From Sandaracinaceae bacterium (GTDB lineage Bacteria > Myxococcota_A > Polyangia > Polyangiales > Houyiibacteriaceae), in assembly GCA_020633055.1 (NCBI GenBank), contig JACKEJ010000011.1, positions 388,766-452,765 on the forward strand: a DNA stretch of 64,000 nt, given 5' to 3'. The position numbers were made by a program, and so were the translations under genes. Below the pieces are notes generated by a model, which ran no database searches, was not told the DNA's origin, and saw only the letters and a list, made by a program, of their open reading frames with translations. Shown one piece after another: positions 24,740 to 35,606 of the stretch. Positions within the stretch are counted from its first letter, which is position 1. Every line of letters begins with the position of its first letter.

Positions 24740-25213
24740 ATGGACATCGATCTTGAACAGCTCCGCGAGCTGATGCGCGCGATGACTGAGTTCCAGATGA
24801 GCGACATCGAGCTCGAGAAGGCCGGTGAGCGCATCTCGCTGAAGCGTGGCGGCGGCGTGGTCAGCGTCAGCACGCTGGCGCCGAGCCCCGTGGCGCTGCC
24901 GAGCTCGCCCGCGCCCGCCAGCGCCGCGACAGCCGCGCCGGCCGCTGCGGCCCCGGCCGAAGACGACGCCAACACGCAGTGGATCACGTCGCCCTTCGTC
25001 GGGACGTACTACGCCGCGCCCTCCCCCGGCGCCGCCGCGTTCGTGAAGACGGGCCAGAGCATCTCGCCCGGCACCGTGCTGTGCATCGTCGAAGCGATGA
25101 AGCTCATGAACGAGATCGAGTCCGAGGTGAGCGGCGTCATCGTCGAGATCGCCGCCGTCAACGGCAAGCCCGTCGAGTACGGCGACAAGCTCTTCAAGAT
25201 CAAGGTCGCGTAG
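24740..25213 (+). CDS. accB: Biotin carboxyl carrier protein of acetyl-CoA carboxylase
   Basis: A 157-residue BCCP that carries biotin between the biotin carboxylase and carboxyltransferase. The N-terminal helix DLEQLRELMRAMTEFQM is typical; a Pro/Ala-rich linker follows; and the C-terminal biotinyl domain ends with EAMKLMNEI, where Lys 121 is the biotinylation site, and GKPVEYGDKLFKIKV. The acidic thumb insert in the domain (SPGAAAFVKTGQSI) is present. The stop shares one base with the accC start (TAGTG), the usual accBC coupling. Confidence 0.96.
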   Translation: MDIDLEQLRELMRAMTEFQMSDIELEKAGERISLKRGGGVVSVSTLAPSPVALPSSPAPASAATAAPAAAAPAEDDANTQWITSPFVGTYYAAPSPGAAAFVKTGQSISPGTVLCIVEAMKLMNEIESEVSGVIVEIAAVNGKPVEYGDKLFKIKVA

Positions 25214-26529
25214 TGTTTCGCAAGGTCCTGATCGCCAACCGCGGAGAGATCGCGGTGCGCGTCATCCGCGCCTGTCGCGAGCTCGGCATCGCCACCGTCG
25301 CCGTCCACAGCGACGTCGACACCGACGCCCTGCACGTCCGCCTGGCCGACGAGGCCGTGTGCATCGGGCCGGCGGTGGCGAAGCAGAGCTACCTGCACAT
25401 CCCTGCGCTGATCGCGGCGGCCGAGATCAGCGGCGCGGACGCCGTGCACCGGGTTACGGGTTCCTGTCGGAGAACGCCAGCTTTGCGGCGCTTTGTGCGG
25501 TGATGATGTTGGGCTGACTTCATCGGATGGCCAAACAACGCCAGGCCAGTGGGGCGGTCAGCGCGCCGCTTGGCCAAGCGCTTAGGCTACCCCTCGCCGG
25601 AAGCGAAGTCATCCGACACGGAGGACGCCGTCCTGAAAGCCAAGAGTGGGCTTCCCCCACCGTGATACTCAAGGCTTCAGGAGGCGGCGCAGGCGCGCGG
25701 CGCGGATCATCCGCACCGCCGAGTTGGCGGCGTCCTTCGCGCGCAGGCGCTTAGGGAGGCCATCGCGGGCTTCAGAACGGTGACCTGGCCATTAAGGCGC
25801 TTCGTGGAAGAACACGCCACATCGAGTTCAGGTCATCGCCGACGGCCAGGGCGACGTGCGCGTGTTGGGCGGCGCGAGGTGCTCCATCAGAGAGAGCGCC
25901 ATCAGAAGCTGGTGGAGAGCGCCGGCGTGGCCGTCCGACGGCTGCGCCTCGACATGGCGGCACCGACCGGCGCTTGCTGGCCGAGCACAGCACTACTGTG
26001 TCGGCGAGGCACGCTCAGGTTCACCTGGACGAGCGCGGCGAGCTCGCGTTCATGGAGATGAACACGCGCATCAGGTGGAGCACCGTGACCGAGAAGCTGG
26101 TGGCGTGGACCTCATCGCCAGCGGCAGATCCGCGTGGCCGCAGGCATCCCCGTAGGTTCCCAACCGCGAGCTCAAGCCACGCGGCTGGGCCATCGAGTGC
26201 CGCGTCCCAGCGCAGAGGACCCCGTCACCTTCGCGCCCAATGGCCCGGGCTCATCTGGTACCACCCGCCTGGCGGCGCGGGCGTGCGCGTCGACGAGCGC
26301 GTGTGCAGGGGGCTGGCGCGTGCCAGCTGCGTACGACTTTCGCTGTTGGCGGGAATCATCACCTACGGACGCACCGGGAAGAGGCGCGCGTGCGCATGGT
26401 GCGCGCGCTGGAGCGAAGACACCGCTGGTGGGGGCATCGCACCCAACATCCCGCTGCACCTGCGCACGTCTCGAGAACGAGGACTTCCGGACCAGGGCGC
26501 TCTCCGCGCGCTTCTCCGAGCGTCTGTAG
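25213..26529 (+). pseudogene. accC: Biotin carboxylase, broken in many frames
   Basis: The start is normal: a GTG sharing a base with the accB stop, then FRKVLIANRGEIAVRVIRAC, LADEAVCIGPAVAKQSYL and ISGADAVH. Beyond 25455 the expected sequence continues only by changing frame: GYGFLSENASFAALCA, TVILKASGGG (25662-25691), HIEFQVIADGQGDVRVLG, FMEMNTRI (26050-26073), GIPVGSQPR, EDPVTFAP, WRVPAAYD and ENEDFR, ending at about 26529 close to the expected length. At least four frame shifts are needed, probably more than ten. Because accC is essential and order and length are kept, consensus errors are likelier than a decayed gene. Confidence 0.85.
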
Positions 26530-26592
26530 GCCGTCAAACCGGGGCCGTTCGACCCTGGTCGACACCTGTCAGGTCCCTCGTGCGCGCCGTTG

Positions 26593-26621
26593 TTGACCGG
26601 CCCACGGCAGAAACGTACAAT
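26593..26621 (+). promoter_or_regulatory. Sigma70-like promoter candidate before the TPR gene
   Basis: TTGACC (26593-26598) and TACAAT (26616-26621) are 17 bases apart. The -10 ends only one base before the apparent ATG at 26623, so either translation begins further in or the match is chance; surrounding indels make the distance unreliable. Confidence 0.35.
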
Positions 26622-26622
26622 C

Positions 26623-29703
<3,081 letters not shown>

Positions 29704-29819
29704 GGCGACACACGACCGCTCTGCAAGCACCGACGGGACGCGCGACGACCGGCGACGTGGTCGTACACGCGAGCGCATCCTCGAGCGTCCGCTCGAGCGC
29801 ATCCACAAGTGCGGGAAGA

Positions 29820-30002
29820 TCAGGCCGCGTTCGCGGGTGGCCAGGGCCGGTTGACCTGGGCGGCCACCGCGGCGGCGAGCTCCGCAGAAATGGGCTGGTC
29901 GGGCTGATAACCCGACTGCTTCTTCAGGAGCATCTTCAGGTACGCGGAGGAGAACTTCAGCAACGAGGAGAGCTCGGCAAGGTCGTAACTGCGCTCGGAC
30001 AT
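29820..30002 (-). CDS. Small helical protein, unknown
   Basis: Sixty residues from an ATG at 30002 (a GTG two codons earlier is possible). The middle reads SYDLAELSSLLKFSSAYLKM and then a basic LLKKQSG, which could be a helix-turn-helix-like DNA-binding unit; the C-terminus PDQPISAELAAAVAAQV is a second helix. No family is recognised. An AT-rich stretch lies upstream, giving plausible promoter material, including TTGACG 38 bases before the start. The frame is intact although it lies in the error-rich block. Confidence 0.4.
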   Translation of the reverse strand: MSERSYDLAELSSLLKFSSAYLKMLLKKQSGYQPDQPISAELAAAVAAQVNRPWPPANAA

Positions 30003-30209
30003 GAACACAGAATGACCGTTCCACGCCTAGATCGTCAAGGACCGATTTTCTAAAATAGCGAAATTACTTGATTTTTTAGATATACACAGTACACCCAGGC
30101 CCGCGTAGCCGCTCATTAGCAGAGACGTCGCACACTCCGGCATAATCGCGCCCGGCCCCTGACCCTCACCGCCTATTCGTTCGCTCTTCTGTCCCACCCT
30201 GCTGGGCAC
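30003..30209. other. AT-rich intergenic region between divergent genes
   Basis: Bases 30040-30090 are strikingly AT-rich (runs such as TTTCTAAAATAGC and TGATTTTTTAGATATA) compared with about 70 percent GC around them. It probably contains promoters for the small minus-strand gene and for the plus-strand metal-transporter-like gene. No clear operator palindrome was found. Confidence 0.4.
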
Positions 30210-30890
30210 GTGCTCAACCTCTCAGGGGTCAGGGCCCGTGTCTGGGCCCCTGCGCCTTTTGCCTTCGTGGCGGCGATCGCGTCGTGTTCCGGCCAACTGC
30301 TGCCGGAGGCACTGTGGGCAGGCGGGCGTCCGTCATCCTCGTTTTCCGGGGCGGGATGCTCGTCCACGGCTCTTCCACCACCACCACGGCCCTGGCCACG
30401 GACACGGTCACGCACAGCCCGGATCGGTTCGACGACGACGCTTTGCGCATCCGCGCTGGGCTGTTGCTCCTGGCTGTTCGCACGATGATGCTGCATCAAG
30501 TGGGCGACGGCGACCGGCGCTCAGCGCGTTGCGAGTGGTGCCCATACCGAGCACATGCACATCGACTTGTTTACCGGCCATCGCGGCGCACACGGGGTGC
30601 CGTCGTCGGGCTACTGGTCCGCCGTCCAGCACTGGGGCCGTCGCATCCTGCCAGCGCTGAGGGTCATGGCGCTGTCCAGCGTTATCGGCGGCGTATGGCG
30701 CTCGCAGGCGCCATCAGCACCAGCACCGCGTGGCGTTCACGCCCATCACGGCCTGCGCGGCAGGCCGCACTGATCACGTGGTGTCGCACGACGCCCCCCG
30801 AGGGCCGCGCGACGGCCTCGCGCGTGTGCTCGACGTGCTGGCCGTGTCGCCGGTGTGCTGCTCGTATCGCAGAGCGGGCACGCGCACGGC
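30210..30890 (+). pseudogene. ZIP-like metal transporter, broken in several frames
   Basis: Read across frames, the pieces suggest a ZIP-type protein: FAFVAAIASCSGQLLPEAL at the start (ZIP proteins have LLPEA at this point), a His-rich loop FHHHHGPGHGHGH at about 30376-30414, then LRIRAGLLLLAV, a VGDG segment, HMHIDLFTG with AAH and VP motifs, and MALSSVIGG. These match the order of a ZIP transporter's loop and metal-site helices, but the sites cannot be verified because each lies in a different frame. Direction is the same as the permease that follows. Zn, Fe or another divalent metal is likely; the family call is tentative. Confidence 0.4.
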
Positions 30891-32110
30891 GAAGTACGAA
30901 GAACCAGCGACACCGCTGACTCGGCCCTGGCGGCTGACCGACGCGCTCGCGGACCTCGCGCTGGACGCCACTCCGCCGCTCATTGGGCCTGCTGGTGGCT
31001 GGCTTCGGTAGGTCGCGATAGCGTTGCGGACTTTGCGCATGGAGACGGAACCGCTCACGCTGGCGCTGCATTGGGGCCGTCGTGGGCGCTCCTGCCCCTC
31101 TGCTCGTGTGGCGTGCTGCCCGTGGCACGCAGCGCAGTCCCGCTCGCGCAGCGCGCCACGGCCTTCGTCGTGGCCTTCCTCGCGACCCCCCAGCTGGGGG
31201 CCGAGACGCCTGCTCATGACGGGACGCTTCCCTAGGGCCCGGGCTGCTGGTGGCGCGCTTCGTCAGGGCGCTCGCGTCGCCGTCGCGGCGGCGTGTGCCG
31301 GACTGTAGGCGCACTGCGACGTAGCCCCCACGGGGCGCGCCGCGCCGTGCCCCAAAACCTGCCACTGGACATTGAAGGGCGCACAGGGCTCCGCAAACGC
31401 TGCACCGAATGGACAGCCGTGCACATCGCTGGTTCACGATAAATTGGGACTGCTGGCGGCGGCCTGCGCGGGACGTCCGCTGGCGCCTGACGCTCCTGGC
31501 TGCCTGCGCCGCGCTGTCTGGACGTGCTGCTGCTGATGACAGCGCGGTGTCGTACCGCTCTGCGTGAGCACGCTGGTGCGCCGCTCGCCGCGGTGCTCGT
31601 GAGCAAGGGCCTCTCCGCGGGCGCCGTGCTGGTCGGACTCGTGCTCGGCCCCGCCACCAACTAACCTTCGCGACGCTCGGCTTCACATGCGCAGGCTTCA
31701 GCGACCCTCGCGCGCCGTCGTCGCAGCGCTTTCGGCACCCGCGTTCTTGCTGGCTGGGTGTCAACGCCGCGGAACTCGGCGCGGGAGACGACGGCCGCGC
31801 ACGGATCGGTCGACGCACGCGGGGCAGCCACGGTCTCGTGGCGTGGCAGGCTTCGCCAAAACGCTCATCAGATGGCTGCTGCATTGCCGTACGTACGCGC
31901 TGTTCGACGGCCTCAGGTCAGTCGCTGGAAGCGCGACGTGCAGGGGCTCACCGCGGACCGTTTACGCTGAACGGTGGATCCGTCGCCGAGGCCGACCACC
32001 ACAGATGACGGCGAATGCGGAGCGTGGGCACGGCCACAGGCAGCGGCCACGCTCACACGGCCGCGACGCCCGCCACGGCCACGCGCGCTGGGGCCGGCGC
32101 GCGCGCCCGC
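30891..32110 (+). pseudogene. YraQ/COG0701-type permease with His-rich tail, broken in several frames
   Basis: Two halves of the family signature are visible in different frames: LCSCGVLPVARSA with AFLATPQLGAE (31100-31205), and AALLVSKGLSAGAVLVGLVL followed by GPATN (about 31580-31664). The pattern Cys-x-Cys-Gly-x-x-Pro and the later Gly-Pro-Ala-Thr-Asn are diagnostic of these eight-helix permeases. The downstream sequence reads GHGHRQRPRSHGRDARHGHA (to about 32100), so the protein probably ends in a metal-binding His-rich tail. Members are linked to export or uptake of arsenic, mercury or other metals; the substrate here is unknown. It follows the ZIP-like gene, suggesting a metal module. 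Confidence 0.65.
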
Positions 32111-32165
32111 GCGAACGTGGCATGCTGCGCCCCGCCAAGCCCATGCCGCGCGCGTCGCGCGTCTG

Positions 32166-32555
32166 ATGACGCCCTTTCCCTATTCGATCGACGCCAACGC
32201 CGACGTGGCGAGCGCCTGGGCGATGATGGAGGAGCACGACATCCGCCACATCCCCGTCACCCGTGGCGAGACGGTGCTGGGTGTCGTGAGCGAACGCGAT
32301 CTGTGGCGCGCCCAGGCGGAGGGCCGATCGGACATCGACATGGGGGGTCTGGTGTCGACCGGCCCGTACATCGTGGAGTGGAGCGCGTCGCTCGCCGAGG
32401 TGGCGCGCGAGATGGGGGCCCGCAAGATCGGCTCGGCCGTCGTGCTGCGCGACGGGAAGCTCGCGGGCATCCTGACGACGACGGATGTGTGTGAGTACCT
32501 AGCCGAGGTGCTGGAAGAGCACTATCACTCCCCTAACAGCACCGACGCCGCCTGA
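32166..32555 (+). CDS. Tandem CBS-domain protein
   Basis: At least 129 residues with two CBS domains: MTPFPYSIDANADVASAWAM and HDIRHIPVTRGETVLGVVSE form the first, STGPYIVEWSASLAEVAREM and IGSAVVLRDGKLAGILTTTD the second. Paired CBS domains bind adenine nucleotides. The gene start lies inside the error-rich block, so the true N-terminus may be a few codons upstream (the frame reads VARLMTPFP). It has no attached enzyme domain, so it is a stand-alone sensor or a regulator of a partner. Its frame is intact to the stop. Confidence 0.85.
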   Translation: MTPFPYSIDANADVASAWAMMEEHDIRHIPVTRGETVLGVVSERDLWRAQAEGRSDIDMGGLVSTGPYIVEWSASLAEVAREMGARKIGSAVVLRDGKLAGILTTTDVCEYLAEVLEEHYHSPNSTDAA

Positions 32556-32594
32556 GGCGACGGTGCGCTCGCCCCAAACCACGAGGATGGAACC

Positions 32595-32945
32595 ATGAGT
32601 CACTCCAAGTCCGAGGCCAATGCCCCCCGCGCCATGTCCAGGCGCGTCTTCCTGCACCGCGGCACCGCGCTGATCGGGGGCACCGCCCTCGCGGCAACCT
32701 TCCTGGGCTGCGGCGGCAGCGAGGAGCCCGCGGGCTTCGCCTGCTCCACGGGGCTCAACCCCACGCAGACCAACCTCCGCAGCTCCATGTCGTACACCGA
32801 CACCGGCGCGGACCCCGCCAAGCTCTGCAAAGACTGCAACTTCTTCCCCGCGAACGCACCCACCACCGCCTGTGGTGACTGCAGCCTCGGGCTCGGAGCG
32901 GTCCACCCCATGGGGAGCTGTACGAGCTTCGTCGCGCGTACCTGA
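32595..32945 (+). CDS. High-potential iron-sulfur protein (HiPIP)
   Basis: A 116-residue exported electron carrier. It has a twin-arginine signal (MSRRVFLHRGTALIGG) with a possible lipobox at LGCGG, and the HiPIP cluster pattern in the C-terminal half: SYTDTGADPAKLCKDCNFF, then ACGDCSLGLG and HPMGSCTSF, with four spaced Cys that bind a [4Fe-4S] cluster. The Tyr before the first Cys pair and the HPxGxC end are family features. HiPIPs donate electrons in periplasmic chains. The ATG follows GAGGATGG by four bases, and a terminator lies after the gene. Confidence 0.88.
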   Translation: MSHSKSEANAPRAMSRRVFLHRGTALIGGTALAATFLGCGGSEEPAGFACSTGLNPTQTNLRSSMSYTDTGADPAKLCKDCNFFPANAPTTACGDCSLGLGAVHPMGSCTSFVART

Positions 32946-33008
32946 CGCAGGTCGGACGCTGGGCGTACGTCACGGAGCCCACCACGCACGCGCCACGCCA
33001 AGACCCGA

Positions 33009-33048
33009 CGCCCGCCACGGAGCCCACCGTCGGCGGGCGCCGCTTTTT
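33009..33048 (+). terminator. Intrinsic terminator after HiPIP
   Basis: CGCCCGCC (33009-33016) and GGCGGGCG (33032-33039) are perfect inverted copies with a 15-base loop, followed by a T5 run (33044-33048). It separates the HiPIP gene from the steroid operon promoter that begins 28 bases on. Confidence 0.75.
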
Positions 33049-33075
33049 CGGCCCGACGCGACCACGCTCGTCGGG

Positions 33076-33104
33076 TTGCACCAAAGTGGAACGTGTTCTA
33101 CTTT
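33076..33104 (+). promoter_or_regulatory. Promoter of the steroid operon, sigma70-like
   Basis: TTGCAC (33076-33081) and TACTTT (33099-33104) are separated by exactly 17 bases. The -10 is 68 bases before the echA20 start. The KstR-like palindrome occupies the spacer and the -10, so a bound repressor would block RNA polymerase. Confidence 0.65.
33083..33104. promoter_or_regulatory. KstR-like TetR-family operator
   Basis: Two half-sites, AAAGTGGAAC (33083-33092) and GTTCTACTTT (33095-33104), are inverted copies with one mismatch and a GT centre. The core TGGAACGTGTTCTA fits the published KstR pattern TnnAACnnGTTnnA at every fixed position. It lies directly upstream of a steroid-degradation operon. 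Which TetR protein binds it is not known; no TetR gene is in the window. Confidence 0.7.
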
Positions 33105-33172
33105 TCGACCCACGCGCGGCGAGGCCCATTGCCCGCTGCGGCCTCCCCCCTCGAGCCCCACCGAGAGCACGC

Positions 33173-33937
33173 ATGACCATCTCCGTAGAGATCAACGACG
33201 GCATCGCTGAAGTCGTCATGAACAACCCCCCGGTCAACGCGCTGACGGTCGCCGGCTGGTTCGATCTCGCGGCCAAGATCACGGCCTGCGGCAAGAACCC
33301 CGAGGTGGCCTGCGTGGTCCTGCGCGCCGAGGGCAAGGGCTTCAACGCCGGCGTGGACATCAAGGAGATGCAGACCACGGAGGGCTTCACGGCGCTGCTC
33401 GGGGCCAACAAGGGTTGCTGGGAGGCGTTCAAGGCCGTTTACGAGTGCGAGGTGCCCGTCATCAGCGTCGTGAACGACTTCTGCGTGGGCGGCGGCATCG
33501 GCCTGGTCGGCAACTCGGACATCATCATCGCCAGCACGGGCGCCAAGTTCGGCCTGCCCGAGGTGGACCGCGGGGCCCTGGGCGCCGCGACGCATCTGGC
33601 GCGCCTGGTCCCGCCGCTGAAGGCGCGCGCCATGGTGCTCACCTGCGAGAACGCCACGGCCGAGGAGCTGCAGGCGTGGGGCTCGGTCTACGCGGTGGTG
33701 CCGCGCGACCAGACGCGCGCGAAGGCCATGGAGGTGGCGGCCACCTTCAAGAAGAAGATCAAGGCGGTGGTGCGCGCCGCCAAGGAGTGCCTGAACAACA
33801 TCGACCCGGTGGACGTGAACCGCTCCTACCGCTTCGAGCAGGGCTTCACCTTCCAGCTGAACCTGGCTGGCGCCGCAGACGAGGCGCGCGACGCCTTCGT
33901 CGAGAAGCGCGACGTGGACACCAAGGCCGGCAGCTGA
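33173..33937 (+). CDS. echA20: EchA20-type crotonase, steroid ring-D hydrolase
   Basis: A crotonase-fold protein of 254 residues. In mycobacteria EchA20 opens steroid ring D by hydrolysing a cyclic beta-diketone CoA thioester. Fold motifs: NNPPVNALTVAGW, KGFNAGVDIKEMQ (oxyanion hole), FCVGGGIGLVGNSDIIIA and FGLPEVDRGALG (Glu in the catalytic position). The end is helical and charged, AFVEKRDVDTKAGS. It is the first gene after the KstR-like operator and is followed within 53 bases by ipdA. Identification rests on motif similarity plus the exact gene neighbourhood, so the substrate is inferred. Confidence 0.85.
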   Translation: MTISVEINDGIAEVVMNNPPVNALTVAGWFDLAAKITACGKNPEVACVVLRAEGKGFNAGVDIKEMQTTEGFTALLGANKGCWEAFKAVYECEVPVISVVNDFCVGGGIGLVGNSDIIIASTGAKFGLPEVDRGALGAATHLARLVPPLKARAMVLTCENATAEELQAWGSVYAVVPRDQTRAKAMEVAATFKKKIKAVVRAAKECLNNIDPVDVNRSYRFEQGFTFQLNLAGAADEARDAFVEKRDVDTKAGS

Positions 33938-33990
33938 ACCACCCTGGGCGCACTCGCGGTACACCCGCTACGCCCTGAAAGAAGAGCGAC

Positions 33991-34836
33991 GTGGCAGACA
34001 AGACGATGACACTCGAAGACGCCGTCGCCGAGGTGCGCGACGGCATGACCGTCGGCATCGGCGGCTGGGGTTCGCGGCGCAAGCCGATGGCCTTCGTGCG
34101 GGCGCTGGTGCGCTCGGGCGTGAAGGACCTCACCATCGTCAGCTACGGCGGCCCCGACGTGGGCATCCTGTGCGCCACGGGGCAGGCCAAGAAGGTGGTC
34201 TACGGCTTCGTCTCGCTGGACTCGATCCCCCTCGAGCCGCACTTCCGCAACGCGCGTCAGGCCGGGACCGTCGAGGCCGTCTCGCTGGACGAGGGCATGT
34301 TCCGCCTGGGCCTGCAGGCCGCCGCGTGGCGCCTGCCGTTCCTGCCCACGCGCGCGGGCCTGGGCTCGGACGTGATGATCAACCAGCCGCAGCTGCGCAC
34401 GGTGAAGTCGCCCTACGACGACGGCGAGGAGCTGGTGGCCATCCCCGCGCAGCGCCTGGACGTGGCGTTCATCCACATGAACCGGGCCGACACGGCCGGC
34501 AACGGGCAGTACCTGGGGCGCGACCCCTACATGGACGAGCTGTTCTGCATGGCCGCGGACAAGGCCTTCATGAGCGCCGAGAAGATCATCCCCACGGCCA
34601 ACCTGCTGGACGAGGGTTCGTTCCAGACCCTGAAGATCAACCGCATGATGGTGCAGGGCGTGGTGCACGCGCCGGGCGGCGCGCACTTCACGGAGTGCCC
34701 GCCGGACTACGAGCGCGACGAGGCGTTCCAGAAGGAGTACGCCGCGACCGCGAAGGACCCGGCGGCGTGGGAGGCGTTCAAGGCCAAGTACCTCGACGTG
34801 AGCGAGGCCGAGTACCAGAAGGCGGTGGCGAAGTGA
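33991..34836 (+). CDS. ipdA: IpdA, alpha subunit of the steroid ring-C hydrolase
   Basis: A 281-residue member of the class I CoA-transferase fold. With IpdB it opens the last steroid ring of COCHEA-CoA rather than moving CoA. The mycobacterial IpdA signature is clear: GIGGWGSRRKPMAFVRAL, YGGPDVGILC, FVSLDSIP, RLPFLPTRAGLGSD and NRMMVQGVVHAPGGAHFT. The GTG start at 33991 follows GAAGAGCGAC. The stop overlaps the ipdB start (GTGA). Gene order echA20-ipdA-ipdB-ipdC is the same as in Mycobacterium tuberculosis Rv3550-Rv3553. Confidence 0.93.
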   Translation: MADKTMTLEDAVAEVRDGMTVGIGGWGSRRKPMAFVRALVRSGVKDLTIVSYGGPDVGILCATGQAKKVVYGFVSLDSIPLEPHFRNARQAGTVEAVSLDEGMFRLGLQAAAWRLPFLPTRAGLGSDVMINQPQLRTVKSPYDDGEELVAIPAQRLDVAFIHMNRADTAGNGQYLGRDPYMDELFCMAADKAFMSAEKIIPTANLLDEGSFQTLKINRMMVQGVVHAPGGAHFTECPPDYERDEAFQKEYAATAKDPAAWEAFKAKYLDVSEAEYQKAVAK

Positions 34837-35606
34837 GCTCCGAGAACCAAGCAGTCACGCGCACGGACGTGTGCGCGGTCGCCGTGGCGGAGTGCTTCCG
34901 CGGCGATGGCGAGATCATGTGCAGCCCCATGAGCCCGGTGTCCAAGCTGGGCGCCATGCTGGCGCGGGCCACGTTCGAGCCGGACATGGTCATGACCGAC
35001 GGCGCGAACATGATCCTGGCGGAGAACGTGCCGCTCGGGACGGACCCGAGCACGGCCACCATCGAGGGCTGGATGCCGTTCCCGTTCGTGTTCGACACGC
35101 TCTTCTGGGGCAAGCGCCACGTGATGATGGGCGGTAGCCAGGTGGACCAGTACGGCAACCAGAACCTCGCGTACCTGGGCGGCACCTTCAAGCAGCCGAA
35201 GACCCAGCTGCTGGGCGTGCGCGGCGCGCCGGGCAACACGGTCTGCCACACCACCAGCTACTTCCTGGGCGACCACAACCCGCGCGTGCTGGTGCCCAAG
35301 GTCGACTGCGTGGCGGGCGTCGGCTACGACCGCGCGGCGAAGCTGCACCCGGCCAGCCGCGCGCGGCACGAGATCCGGCGGGTCATCACCAACCTGGCCG
35401 TGCTGGACTTCGAGACGCCGGACAACCGCATGCGCCTGCGCTCGGTGCACCCGGGCGTGAGCGTGGACGACGTGGTGGCGGCGACGGGCTTCGAGCTGGT
35501 CATCCCGAGCGACGTCCCGGTCTCGCGCGAGCCCACGGCCGACGAGCTGGCCTGGCTGCGCAAGCTGGACCCGAAGGGCATCGCGGCGCGTGAGGTGAAG
35601 TCATGA
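34833..35606 (+). CDS. ipdB: IpdB, beta subunit of the steroid ring-C hydrolase
   Basis: A 257-residue beta subunit starting at the GTG that overlaps the ipdA stop. Family features include EIMCSPMSPVSKLGAMLAR, IEGWMPFPFVFDTLFWGKRH, VMMGGSQVDQYGNQNLA, LGVRGAPGNTVCHTTSYF, VSVDDVVAATGFEL and the end DPKGIAAREVKS. As in known IpdB, the usual CoA-transferase catalytic Glu motif is replaced by Gly-Ser-Gln-Val-Asp-like sequence, so it is a hydrolase-type homologue. Its stop overlaps the next start (ATGA), so ipdA, ipdB and ipdC are translated as one coupled set. Confidence 0.93.
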   Translation: MSSENQAVTRTDVCAVAVAECFRGDGEIMCSPMSPVSKLGAMLARATFEPDMVMTDGANMILAENVPLGTDPSTATIEGWMPFPFVFDTLFWGKRHVMMGGSQVDQYGNQNLAYLGGTFKQPKTQLLGVRGAPGNTVCHTTSYFLGDHNPRVLVPKVDCVAGVGYDRAAKLHPASRARHEIRRVITNLAVLDFETPDNRMRLRSVHPGVSVDDVVAATGFELVIPSDVPVSREPTADELAWLRKLDPKGIAAREVKS

